The notes: generated by a model not told the origin, from the sequence alone. A stretch of DNA of 64,000 nucleotides from DAHUYF01 sp035945115 (GCA_035945115.1 DASZAN010000167.1:1-64000); one strand, 5' to 3'; positions 16,238 through 23,530 are shown, counted from the first letter of the stretch. Made by a program: numbers and translations.

Positions 16238-16507
16238 TCATCTTCGATTTGTTGCGATGTTTCGCCGGCGGCCAATCAGTTTCAGCCACGGCGCCGAATG
16301 GAAGGCGCTCATCAGCAGGTACATCGACACCATACCGGTCAGCGGCGACGCATGCGTCGCCGAGCAGACCATGTCACGCGGACCGCCGCCGAGAACGCCC
16401 GTCAGCAGCGCCATGGCGCCGAAGGTGGGCGCCGCCGCGAGGCATACGTAGTCGGCGGCGCCGCGGCAGAGCCATTCCTCGCGCATCCCGATGGTGTCCG
16501 TCATCAT
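16238..16507 (-). CDS. Small membrane protein, unknown
   Basis: An 89-aa protein with two probable membrane segments (CLAAAPTFGAMALLTGVLGG and TGMVSMYLLMSAFHSA) and a basic end (GRRRNIATNRR). The start is one of two adjacent ATGs, supported by AAAGGAG eight bases upstream. The hydrophobic loop plus short basic tail resembles small DUF-type proteins seen with DUF899 genes, but I cannot name the family. It diverges from the HTH/TPR regulator and is followed by the DUF899 pair. Confidence 0.65.
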   Translation of the reverse strand: MMTDTIGMREEWLCRGAADYVCLAAAPTFGAMALLTGVLGGGPRDMVCSATHASPLTGMVSMYLLMSAFHSAPWLKLIGRRRNIATNRR

Positions 16508-16592
16508 GGCCGTCGCTCCTTTCGTTTCGTGTCGTGAGATAGATTGGCGACGATGATCGACGGCCGGGAGTGACAAGTGTGGCGGGATTCCC

Positions 16593-17813
16593 ATGGACTC
16601 CTTGATCACGGCGGCGGCGCGCGCTCTCGCCGCGGGTGATGCGCTCGGCGCACTCAACCGCGTCGCCTTGCGCGAGGACGCGCCGGCGCTGGCGCTGCGC
16701 GGCATCGCCATGGCGCAGCTCGGCGATCTCGTTCGCGCCAAGGCGCTGCTGCGCCGGGCGGCGCGCGCTTTCGGTCCGCGAGAAGCTGTGGCCCGGGCGC
16801 GATGCGTCGTCGCCGAGGCGGAGATCGCGCTCGTCTCGCGCGACCTCGGCTGGCCGGCGAAGACGCTCGACGCGGCGCGGGCGACGCTCGAGGCGCATGG
16901 CGACCACGTGAACGCGGCGCATGCGCAGCATCTCGCGGTGCGGCACCTCCTCCTGATCGGGCGCCTCGATGACGCCGAGCGGCGCCTTGCCGCGCTCGAC
17001 CCCGCGCCCTTTCCGCCAGCGTCAAGGGCGGCACACGAGCTGGTGGTTGCGGGCATTGCCATGCGGCGCGTGCGGACGAAGGCGGCGCGAGACGCGCTTG
17101 CTCGCGCCGAGCACGCCGCGCGCGATGCCGGCATACCCGCGCTGAGCGCGGAGGTCGAGAGCGCGTCCCTGATCCTCGCGACGCCCGCCGCGCGCCGCAT
17201 TGCGCGCGGCGAGGAGCGCCCGCTCCTGCTCGACGACGTCGAAGCATTGCTGGCGTCGAACGCGCTCGTCGTCGACGCCTGCCGCCATGTCGCACGGCGC
17301 GCCGGCACGGTGGTTTCGCTCGCGCGCCGTCCGGTGTTGTTCGCGCTCGCTCGCGCGCTTGCCGAGGCGTGGCCCGAGGACGTGCCGCGGAGCGTGCTGC
17401 TCGCGCGCGCTTTTCGCGCGAAGCATGCCGATGAGTCGCATCGTGCGCGGCTCCGCGTTGAAGTCGGCCGGCTCCGCGCGAAGCTGCGGCCGCTCGCCGG
17501 CGTCACCGCGACGACGCGCGGATTCGTGTTGGTGCCGCGCGGCGCGGGCGAGGTCGTCGTCCTGGCACGGCCCGTCGAGGAGCCGCATGCGGCGGTGCTC
17601 GCCTTCCTCGCCGACGGCGAATCGTGGTCGAGCTCGGCCCTGGCGCTGGCGCTGGGCGCGAGCCAGCGCAGCGTGCAGCGAGCGCTCGACGCGCTGGCGT
17701 CCGCCGGCAAGGTGCAGTCCTTCGGCCGCGGCCGCGCGCGGCGTTGGCTGACCTCGCCGGTGCCGGGATTCACGACGACCTTGTTACTCCCGGCGCCGCT
17801 GCCGGGCGACTAG
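16593..17813 (+). CDS. Helix-turn-helix regulator with TPR-like N-terminal half
   Basis: A 406-aa cytoplasmic protein. The N-terminal 200 residues are Ala-rich helical repeats (ALRGIAMAQLGDLVRAKALL, DDAERRLAALDP) that read as TPR-like. The middle (RSVLLARAFRAKHADESHRA, then LRVEVGRLRAKLRPL) resembles an OmpR-type winged helix as in SARP/AfsR relatives. The end (ALALGASQRSVQRALDALAS, then GKVQSFGRGRARRWL) is a second winged HTH of MarR/IclR appearance. Two HTH-like segments in one protein are unusual. It diverges from the small membrane protein and the DUF899 genes and is followed after nine bases by the propeller gene, so it is the likely local regulator. Confidence 0.75.
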   Translation: MDSLITAAARALAAGDALGALNRVALREDAPALALRGIAMAQLGDLVRAKALLRRAARAFGPREAVARARCVVAEAEIALVSRDLGWPAKTLDAARATLEAHGDHVNAAHAQHLAVRHLLLIGRLDDAERRLAALDPAPFPPASRAAHELVVAGIAMRRVRTKAARDALARAEHAARDAGIPALSAEVESASLILATPAARRIARGEERPLLLDDVEALLASNALVVDACRHVARRAGTVVSLARRPVLFALARALAEAWPEDVPRSVLLARAFRAKHADESHRARLRVEVGRLRAKLRPLAGVTATTRGFVLVPRGAGEVVVLARPVEEPHAAVLAFLADGESWSSSALALALGASQRSVQRALDALASAGKVQSFGRGRARRWLTSPVPGFTTTLLLPAPLPGD

Positions 17814-17822
17814 GATGACGCC

Positions 17823-18473
17823 ATGAAACGCTCAGCCGCCGACATCATCCGCGAGTATGGACCTTTTCCCGGCGTCGACCACGTGCATGGGCTCACGCAT
17901 GACGGCACGCGCGTCTGGTTTGCCGCCGGCGACAAGCTCATCGCGCTCGATCCCGCAAGCGGCAAGACGGAACGCTCGATCGCCGTCGCCGCGCATGCCG
18001 GGACCGCTTTCGACGGCCGGCACCTCTTTCAGATCGCCGAGGATCGCATTCAGAAGATCGATCCGGAGACCGGTCGCGTGCTGACGACGATTCCGGCGCC
18101 GGGCGGCGGCGGCGACTCCGGCCTCGCCTGGGCGGAAGGCACACTCTGGGTCGGGCAGTATCGCGCGCGCAAGATCCATCAAATCGACCCCGACACCGGT
18201 GCGGTTCTCCGCACCATCGAATCGAACCGCTTCGTCACCGGCGTCACCTGGGTCGAGGGCGAGCTCTGGCACGGCACCTTGGACGACGGCGTGAGCGACC
18301 TGCGGCGCGTCGATCCGAAAACCGGCGCAGTGCTGGAGCTGCTCGAGATGCCGCCGGGCGTCGCCGTGTCGGGACTCGAATCCGATGGCGGCGATCGCTT
18401 CTTCTGCGGCGGCAGCACGAGCGGCAAGGTGCGCGCCGTCCGCAGGCCGAAGCGAAACGCCGCGAACAGGTAG
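17823..18473 (+). CDS. Beta-propeller protein (NHL/Vgb-like repeats)
   Basis: A 216-aa protein of about five blades repeating the pattern GTRVWFAAGDKLIALDPASG, GRHLFQIAEDRIQKIDPETG, EGTLWVGQYRARKIHQIDPD and EGELWHGT. The repeated ID/LDPxTG turns are typical of NHL, SMP-30 or glutaminyl cyclotransferase-like propellers. No signal peptide is visible, so it should be cytoplasmic. It starts nine bases after the HTH/TPR regulator and is probably co-transcribed. Substrate unknown. Confidence 0.72.
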   Translation: MKRSAADIIREYGPFPGVDHVHGLTHDGTRVWFAAGDKLIALDPASGKTERSIAVAAHAGTAFDGRHLFQIAEDRIQKIDPETGRVLTTIPAPGGGGDSGLAWAEGTLWVGQYRARKIHQIDPDTGAVLRTIESNRFVTGVTWVEGELWHGTLDDGVSDLRRVDPKTGAVLELLEMPPGVAVSGLESDGGDRFFCGGSTSGKVRAVRRPKRNAANR

Positions 18474-18503
18474 TCGCGGCCGCGCTTCCGGCGTGGGGGT
18501 GCG

Positions 18504-18710
18504 CTAGTGCGTCTCACCCTGGCTTTCGAGAAAAGCGTCCTTCTTGTTCCAAGCATGTGATTGCTTGCATGCTGGGCACGTCACCCGGTTCAGCCCGACG
18601 GGACGCGCGTTCCAGGTTTTGGGGTCGGCCACAAGTCCGGTCGCAACGGGATTGCCGCTGACGGGGCAGCGGATCATCACGCGCACCGGCGCGCCGGCGA
18701 ACTGCTTCAT
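18504..18710 (-). CDS. Small CxxC zinc-ribbon-like protein
   Basis: A 68-aa protein with two Cys-containing turns: VMIRCPVSGNPVATGL near the start and RVTCPACKQSHAWNKKDAFL near the end. Together these look like a split zinc ribbon of a type common as small alphaproteobacterial hypotheticals. ATG 18710 is chosen because it overlaps the stop of the upstream gene (ATGA), implying coupling; a later ATG at 18677 would keep only the ribbon. No function is known. Confidence 0.65.
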   Translation of the reverse strand: MKQFAGAPVRVMIRCPVSGNPVATGLVADPKTWNARPVGLNRVTCPACKQSHAWNKKDAFLESQGETH

Positions 18711-18922
18711 GTCACGCCCCGTCCATCGAAGCCGCGCATCGCCGCCTCGGCGCGAAGCCAACCAAGTGCTGTTTCTCGGGAGAGCGAATGGCGGCGATCA
18801 CTCTCCGAATATGCTTGCCCATCAATTCTGCGCTCGATCTCAAAGCTGGCATCGAAACCGCCGTCCGTGGATTTGGCGATTTGCCAACGAAAGCTCGATC
18901 CATCCGCGGCGCGCAACGTCAT
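18707..18922 (-). CDS. Small conserved-looking protein, unknown
   Basis: A 71-aa protein (MTLRAADGSSFRWQIAKSTD at the start; SFEIERRIDGQAYSES in the middle). It has no signal peptide, Cys motif or membrane segment. The four-base overlap with the following zinc-ribbon gene supports both as real and co-translated. No ribosome-binding site is obvious before the ATG. Family not recognised. Confidence 0.5.
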   Translation of the reverse strand: MTLRAADGSSFRWQIAKSTDGGFDASFEIERRIDGQAYSESDRRHSLSRETALGWLRAEAAMRGFDGRGVT

Positions 18923-19031
18923 GGCGCGAACTATGCCGTGATCCCGTTAGGAAGACGTTAGGGCGAACCTATTCGCGCAGGTGTGATGATCAAGAAGCAC
19001 TCTCGTCGCCGTAGTGGTCCTGGAGGTGCCC

Positions 19032-19324
19032 TCAGGTCAGGTTGCGCCGGCGTTCGAGCTCGGCCGCACTCGGCTCGGCGCGCTGAAAGCTTCCGGTCTT
19101 GACGGCGCCCTCGGGCTTGTAGCGCGCGGCGATGACGCCCGTCGGATAGGATTGCGACTTCACCAGCTTGAGCCCGACGGGAATGGCGCCCTCGCCGAAG
19201 AGGCGCTTGCCCAGGTCGGTCTGAAGCTCGCAAATACCGCAGATCATCAAGTAAGCGCCGACCTGGGCCTGAAAGCTTGCTCCCGAAGATACCGACGCGC
19301 CAGCGCCGGATTTTGCTCGGCCAT
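19032..19324 (-). pseudogene. Small gene directly after guaA, frame broken
   Basis: An ATG at 19324, two bases after the guaA stop and with GGGAG in the guaA tail as ribosome-binding site, opens MAEQNPALARRYLREQ, but that frame stops after 25 codons. A different frame resumes at once as SFQAQVGAYLM and continues ICGICELQTDLGKRLF to a stop at 19032. One missing base near 19273-19278 would join them into a protein of about 97 aa. Tight placement behind guaA suggests an operon partner. The family is not recognised. Translation could instead begin internally at about 19247. Confidence 0.55.
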
Positions 19325-19326
19325 AC

Positions 19327-21138
19327 TCACTCCCACTCGATCGTCGCCGGTGGTTTGTCGGTGATGTCGAGGAAGACGGCGTCGATGCCGGAAAGCGCGG
19401 CGATGGCGTCGGCGATCTCGCTCAGCACCGGCGCGGGGAGGCGGGCGAAGTTGGCGGTCATGCCGTCTTCGGAATTGATGGGGCGGAGCACGATGCTTTC
19501 GCCGCTGCCGAAGGAGACAGGGATGAGCACGACGGGGAATTGCCAGACGCTTTGCGCGATGCCGGCGTCTTCCATGATGCGGCGCGCGAGATAATCGGCT
19601 TCGCGCAGAAGATCGAGCCGCGCGCGGTCGATGCTCGCCGGGACGACGCGCCCCGCCGCGAGGTCGGCGGCGCGGCCGGCGAGGCGCAGCACGACGCGGT
19701 TATAGGCGCGGCCGGTGTTGCAGAGCTGGACGCTGAGCGCATGAAGCCGCTCGTAATCGAGGGATCCCTCGAGCGCCACCACTTCGCGATAGGTCCGCCC
19801 GTCGCCTTGCACGCCGACGCTGCGGATGGGGAAATGCACGGCCCGATAAGGCGCGGCGTCCGCGGGAAGCTCGATCGGCGCCACACCGCGCGTCTCCGTC
19901 GCGCAGAGGCAGCGGATGGCGAGGCCGGGGCCGGGGAAGGGCCAGCGCTCGGTCAGGCGCTCGTCTAATCCCAGCGCGCGGCCCAATTCGCGCACCTGGT
20001 CCTTGTAGAATTCGGCGAGCGGCTCGATCACCTTGCCGAGGGATATGAGCTTGCGCACCTCCTCGCAGCGATTGTGATGCGTCTTGATCAGCGCCGCCGT
20101 GCCGCTGGCGCCGCCTGATTCGATGGTATCGGGATAGATGGTGCCTTGGCCCAAGAGCCACGCCTCGCCGTCGATGCCGAGCTCCGCCATGGTGCTTTGC
20201 TGCACCTCGATGAAGAGGCGGCCGATGATGCGGCGCTTCTCCTCGGGCTCGACGACGCCTTGGAGCGCGCGCATGAATCGCAAGGACTCGTCGCGGATGC
20301 GCAGGCGATCGCCGAGCCCGATGGTGTCGAGCAAGCCGCGCAGTTCCGCCGTCTCGTGCTTGCGCATGAGACCGGTGTCGACATAGAGGCCGAGCACGCG
20401 CTCGGCCGGCAGCGCGCGCGCCGTCAGGGCGAATGCCACGGTGGAATCGACGCCGCCGCTTACGAAGAAGAAGACGGAGCGGTTGCCGGCGCGCTCGCGA
20501 ATTTCCGCGACGAGGCGATGCACGCGATCTTTCACCGGCTCCTGGCGGCGGAGGCCGCAAATGCCGAGCGCGAAATTCTTCAGCATCTCTTGGCCATGCT
20601 CGGTATGCGCCACTTCCGGATGGAACTGCACGCCGAAGCGCTCCTTGGCAAAATCGGCGAAGGCGGCGACGGCGCAGCTTTCGGTCTCGGCGAGGCGTTC
20701 CATGCCGGGCGGCAGCGCCAGCACGGAATCGGCGTGGCTCATCCACACGGTTTGGCGCTCGGGCGTGCCGTGGAAAAGCGAATCGGCGTGGCGGAGATGG
20801 AGTGTCGCCTTGCCATATTCGGCGCTGCCCGCCGCCACCTCGGCGCCCATGAGCTTCGCCAACAGCTGATGGCCGTAGCAGATGCCGAGCACCGGCATCT
20901 CGAGCCCGAGAATGTCAGGCTCGATCGTGGGCGAACCCGGATCGTATACGCTTTGCGGCCCGCCCGAGAGGATGATGCCGGCGAAGCGGCGGAGCGTCCC
21001 GCCTTTCGCATCGTGCGGCAGGATCTCTGCATCGACACCGATGTCGCGGAGCCGCCGCGCGATCATATGGCAATATTGGCCGCCGAGATCGATGACGGCG
21101 ATGCCGTGCCGCGCGGCGCCGGTCTCGCTTTCCTTCAT
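19327..21138 (-). CDS. guaA: GMP synthase (glutamine-hydrolysing), long form
   Basis: Converts XMP to GMP using glutamine and ATP. The class I amidotransferase domain spans residues 1-200 (nucleophile Cys in VLGICYGHQLLA, His/Glu in FGVQFHPEVAHTEHG). The PP-loop ATP pyrophosphatase follows (FFFVSGGVDSTVAFALTA). The dimerisation domain ends in ITDKPPATIEWE, the standard GuaA C-terminus. At 603 aa it is about 80 longer than the E. coli enzyme; the extra lies mainly in the linker and dimerisation region around PADAAPYRAVHFP. It overlaps the upstream regulator by four bases (ATGA) with GGAGG before the start, so regulator and enzyme are coupled. A broken small gene follows. Confidence 0.92.
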   Translation of the reverse strand: MKESETGAARHGIAVIDLGGQYCHMIARRLRDIGVDAEILPHDAKGGTLRRFAGIILSGGPQSVYDPGSPTIEPDILGLEMPVLGICYGHQLLAKLMGAEVAAGSAEYGKATLHLRHADSLFHGTPERQTVWMSHADSVLALPPGMERLAETESCAVAAFADFAKERFGVQFHPEVAHTEHGQEMLKNFALGICGLRRQEPVKDRVHRLVAEIRERAGNRSVFFFVSGGVDSTVAFALTARALPAERVLGLYVDTGLMRKHETAELRGLLDTIGLGDRLRIRDESLRFMRALQGVVEPEEKRRIIGRLFIEVQQSTMAELGIDGEAWLLGQGTIYPDTIESGGASGTAALIKTHHNRCEEVRKLISLGKVIEPLAEFYKDQVRELGRALGLDERLTERWPFPGPGLAIRCLCATETRGVAPIELPADAAPYRAVHFPIRSVGVQGDGRTYREVVALEGSLDYERLHALSVQLCNTGRAYNRVVLRLAGRAADLAAGRVVPASIDRARLDLLREADYLARRIMEDAGIAQSVWQFPVVLIPVSFGSGESIVLRPINSEDGMTANFARLPAPVLSEIADAIAALSGIDAVFLDITDKPPATIEWE

Positions 21139-22046
21139 GGCACTTCCTCCAACAACCGCTCGGCGGTTTCCGTGTCGGTGACGACCATGTTGGCGAGGCC
21201 GAGCTTGAGCGCCGCCCGCATGACGGAGAGCTTCTCATCGCCACCCGCCACCAGCATGATGCGCCCATCGGCCCGCATGGCGAGGGCGCGCAGCGCCGGC
21301 GCGGGAATGATCGCTTGCGGCGCGGTCGCCGGGCCCGGTACGGGCTTCCCTGCGGCATCGAAGAAGAGATAGGCGAAGTCGCCGACCGCGCCAGCGGCGA
21401 TGAGCGAGCCGACCGCGTCATCGCCGATCAGCCGCGCGAAGGGCGCGCGGGGATCGAGCGCCGCGCAGGAGGCGACGAGGAAGTAGCTCACCTCATCCCG
21501 CTTCGGCAGCGGCTTTGCCCAGGGTGCAGACGCCGCGCCCGCGCCGATGAGATGGGCCGTCGAGCGCGGGCTGTAGAGGAGCCAGAGCAGCGTCGTCAGC
21601 GTGTTGGCATGCACATGGAGAAGCTGCGCATCGGCCTGGCCCACGCCGAGCGCGGTGATGTCGAGCCGGAGCCGCCGCGGCGCGAGATTGCGCGCGACGC
21701 ACCAGCTCTGCCGCCCGCCGGCGATGGCGAGCTGCGCGCCATCGACAAGGTTGCGGTCAAGATATTGCGCCGCGGCGCGCCCAAGCGCTTCGCGCCTCGC
21801 GCTCTCCGCGGTGGGCGCCTCGACGACGACCGCTTCCGCCAAGTGGTGGCGCCGGATGAGTCGCGCTTCGAGCGGCGTCGGCGCGCGGAGCAGGGCGCCA
21901 AGAGAGGGCGCCGCGCGGTGCGAGGCCGCGGCCTCGAGCTCGTCGCGAATGGCGCGGGCGCAAATCTCCGAGAGATTGGCGCTGTCGCGCGCGCGGTCGG
22001 CGAGTTCATAGACCTCGGCCGGGAGATAGATATTGAGCCGCGGCAT
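21135..22046 (-). CDS. RHH/CopG-like DNA-binding domain fused to a SorC/DeoR-type sugar-phosphate-binding domain
   Basis: A 303-aa protein of unusual architecture. Residues 1-40 (MPRLNIYLPAEVYELADRAR, then LSEICARAIRDEL) have the beta-strand/helix/helix pattern of ribbon-helix-helix proteins. Residues about 90-303 match the SorC C-terminal effector domain: AQLAIAGGRQSW, ITALGVGQADAQL, HVHANTLTTLLW, GAVGDFAYLFFDAAGKPV, IMLVAGGDEKLSVMRAAL, MVVTDTETAERLLEE. SorC proteins normally carry a sigma-like HTH instead. It overlaps guaA (ATGA) and lies just behind a double-palindrome operator, so it is probably an autoregulator of guaA sensing a phosphorylated sugar or nucleotide. The domain assignment is inferred by eye. 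Confidence 0.75.
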   Translation of the reverse strand: MPRLNIYLPAEVYELADRARDSANLSEICARAIRDELEAAASHRAAPSLGALLRAPTPLEARLIRRHHLAEAVVVEAPTAESARREALGRAAAQYLDRNLVDGAQLAIAGGRQSWCVARNLAPRRLRLDITALGVGQADAQLLHVHANTLTTLLWLLYSPRSTAHLIGAGAASAPWAKPLPKRDEVSYFLVASCAALDPRAPFARLIGDDAVGSLIAAGAVGDFAYLFFDAAGKPVPGPATAPQAIIPAPALRALAMRADGRIMLVAGGDEKLSVMRAALKLGLANMVVTDTETAERLLEEVP

Positions 22047-22051
22047 GGGTA

Positions 22052-22094
22052 TCCATACCGCCGCCTATGCGCATATGTCAACCTATATGCGCAT
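22052..22094 (-). promoter_or_regulatory. Promoter and double-palindrome operator of the RHH-SorC/guaA operon
   Basis: On the minus strand a perfect -35 TTGACA (22081-22076) and -10 TATGGA (22057-22052) are 18 bases apart; the -10 ends five bases before the ATG, so the transcript would be nearly leaderless. Two copies of the 8-bp palindrome ATGCGCAT (22067-22074 and 22087-22094), 20 bp centre to centre, bracket the -35; extended, they form a 10-bp inverted repeat (ATGCGCATAT / ATATGCGCAT, spacer 8). This spacing of two helical turns fits cooperative binding by RHH dimers. Confidence 0.75.
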
Positions 22095-22098
22095 TACC

Positions 22099-22247
22099 CT
22101 ATTCCGGCGGGTCCCAATCCTCGACGGGGGCAAAGCGGCTGCTCTCAGAGGTCCGCTCGAACGCGCTGCCCTCCGGCGCGTCGAGCAGCGGGATGATGGA
22201 GGGATCGCAGTTGGCGATGGTATTGACGGCATAGATGCTATGGTTGG
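22099..22247 (-). pseudogene. 3' fragment of a DUF2185 (Imm33-like) gene cut by the IS1595 element
   Basis: This fragment encodes SIYAVNTIANCDPSIIPLLD and a tail ending VEDWDPPE, the C-terminal half of a DUF2185 domain. Read across the transposon junctions, it continues in frame from the 5' fragment at 24645-24852 (codons for SANH then SIYAV), restoring a 115-aa protein. The open frame that runs from it into the element (to about 22380) is a chimera, not a gene. Confidence 0.85.
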
Positions 22248-22271
22248 GGCGATTATATACTTGCCAAAAAC
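22239..22271. repeat. Left end of the IS1595-type element: target duplication and inverted repeat
   Basis: TATGGTTGG at 22239-22247 is the target-site duplication. The left terminal inverted repeat follows at 22248-22271 and begins GGCGATTATATACTTG. It matches the right end over 24 bp with two differences (A/G at position 4 and A/C at 17). Confidence 0.88.
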
Positions 22272-22410
22272 TGCCCGGACTGATATTGCGCCCTTCGCGT
22301 GACAGGCCGGTAGGTTGTAGGCGGCCCCGGTAATCGCCTAAGTCGCAACTCGCGACAAGCCGGGGCCGTCGCGCGCCCATCGGTGCCGCCTGTGCCGCTC
22401 CGCTCTCAAA

Positions 22411-23055
22411 TTACCGCCGAGAAGATGGTGGAATTTCGTCGTATTTTTTGCGATTGGCGCGACGCTTTCCCGACTTGCGACTCTTTGGAAGAGGGTGGAA
22501 CAGGTCAGCTAGACTCGCTTGCGTTAATGCTCCTTGAGTGGGCGCGGACGATAGATAGGTAAGTGAGCTTAGGAGTTTGGTGGAATATTCCAGCCGCTCT
22601 TCCAGAAGGCGTAACTCATCCGTGAAGTGGTCAATTTCGAGGTATTCGGTTTCAAACTTAGCGATGTCCCAGATGGTTTCCGGGATATCCAGCTTTCCTT
22701 TGGCTTTGGTGACAAAAAATTGAACACCATCACCTTTATCCGGCTCAAAAAAAAGAACGTGGGCGATCATATTTCGCTTCCATGCGGCCTCGGCTATGGA
22801 CTGCAAAACACTCTTGAATCTATCCTTGTCACTAGCAGGATCAAAAAACGTCGCTTCGACTGCAGTTCTGAGAATGTGGATTTTGTCTCGGAGTTGGGTG
22901 TTGCTAGCGACAATTGCGGTTTGAATTTTATTCAGTCCCAACGCCTTACCCAACGCACCGCGCAAAGCATCTTCCATAAGCGCCCATCGTTGAAGAAACA
23001 TGCCAACCAGTGCGAGACAGCGAGTAGCTCGGTCAAGTTTACGGACATCGGCCAT
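22411..23055 (-). CDS. Transposon passenger protein with HEPN-type RNxxAH motif
   Basis: A 214-aa, largely helical protein. Helix-rich text such as ALVGMFLQRWALMEDALRGA and LRDKIHILRTAVEATFF precedes KRNMIAHVLF, where R94 to H99 makes an Rx4H motif of the HEPN ribonuclease superfamily (RN..AH form). The C-terminus is very basic (KSRKSGKRRANRKK). GGAGG lies seven bases before the ATG. It is a passenger on the IS1595 element. HEPN proteins include RNase toxins and anti-phage nucleases, but many diverged HEPN-like hypotheticals have no known activity, so toxicity is only a hypothesis. Confidence 0.7.
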   Translation of the reverse strand: MADVRKLDRATRCLALVGMFLQRWALMEDALRGALGKALGLNKIQTAIVASNTQLRDKIHILRTAVEATFFDPASDKDRFKSVLQSIAEAAWKRNMIAHVLFFEPDKGDGVQFFVTKAKGKLDIPETIWDIAKFETEYLEIDHFTDELRLLEERLEYSTKLLSSLTYLSSAPTQGALTQASLADLFHPLPKSRKSGKRRANRKKYDEIPPSSRR

Positions 23056-23230
23056 GGCGAAACCTCCAAAAAACGAAAGCGGAAAGCGGCCAAAGAAGGA
23101 GGCGGATGCGCTGTTCGATCACACCGTGCGCCGCATGCTCAGCACGCCGCCGAGGCCGCATAATGTTGGCGGTACACGTAAGAAGGCTGCTGCAAAGTCG
23201 AGCAAGCCGCGAAGCGGAGGCGATACGTGA
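23054..23230 (+). CDS. 58-aa basic passenger protein
   Basis: Begins MAKPPKNESGKRPKKEADAL, contains FDHTVRRMLSTPPRPHN, and ends in a Lys/Ser-rich tail. The LFDHTVRRMLSTPPRPH stretch resembles small alphaproteobacterial hypotheticals with a FxxxxxxxLxxPPxPH pattern, which supports it as real. Its ATG shares the palindrome CCATGG with the ATG of the divergent 214-aa gene, so the genes overlap by two bases and the other gene's ribosome-binding site lies inside this coding region. Its own ribosome-binding site is weak. Function unknown; an antitoxin or accessory role is speculation. Confidence 0.5.
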   Translation: MAKPPKNESGKRPKKEADALFDHTVRRMLSTPPRPHNVGGTRKKAAAKSSKPRSGGDT

Positions 23231-23266
23231 TGATGAGATATTGCGGCAGTTCCTTGCGGCAATAGA

Positions 23267-23530
23267 TCATCGGCCGCCTTCTATGATGCCGCGAAACCAA
23301 ACAGGACGATTTGGTGGCGCGGGCGGCGGGTTGCCGTTCAATAGCGATTTGAAATTACTGAGTAACCGCCACCTCAAATTAGTGGCGTCTTGCCGGTCTG
23401 TTGCGCTCATTGCGCCGTCTAACCGACGTTCGAGGTCAGCAACATCAAGTGTTCTTGATTTTTTGAGGCTGAGAAGCAACACCGCTACAACAGCGGCTAA
23501 CCCAAGAAATTCTTCGTCATCCGACAACAT
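23267..23530 (-). CDS. 87-aa membrane-anchored passenger protein
   Basis: An N-terminal hydrophobic segment (EEFLGLAAVVAVLLLSLKKS) is followed by a soluble helical tail (DVADLERRLDGAMSATDRQD, then ATNLRWRLLSNFKSLL) and a Pro-rich end. AGGAG lies six bases before the ATG at 23530. It lies inside the IS1595 element between the 58-aa ORF and the transposase. No family is recognised. Confidence 0.55.
   Translation of the reverse strand: MLSDDEEFLGLAAVVAVLLLSLKKSRTLDVADLERRLDGAMSATDRQDATNLRWRLLSNFKSLLNGNPPPAPPNRPVWFRGIIEGGR

Noticed and set aside
16238..17773. A 511-codon minus-strand frame opposite the HTH/TPR regulator
   Set aside because: Only its last 90 codons, starting at 16507 with a good ribosome-binding site, look like a protein; the rest is Ser/Arg/Ala-rich shadow sequence.
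22099..22380. A 93-aa ORF on the minus strand
   Set aside because: It is a chimera of transposon end and DUF2185 3' fragment; the target duplication and inverted repeat lie inside it.
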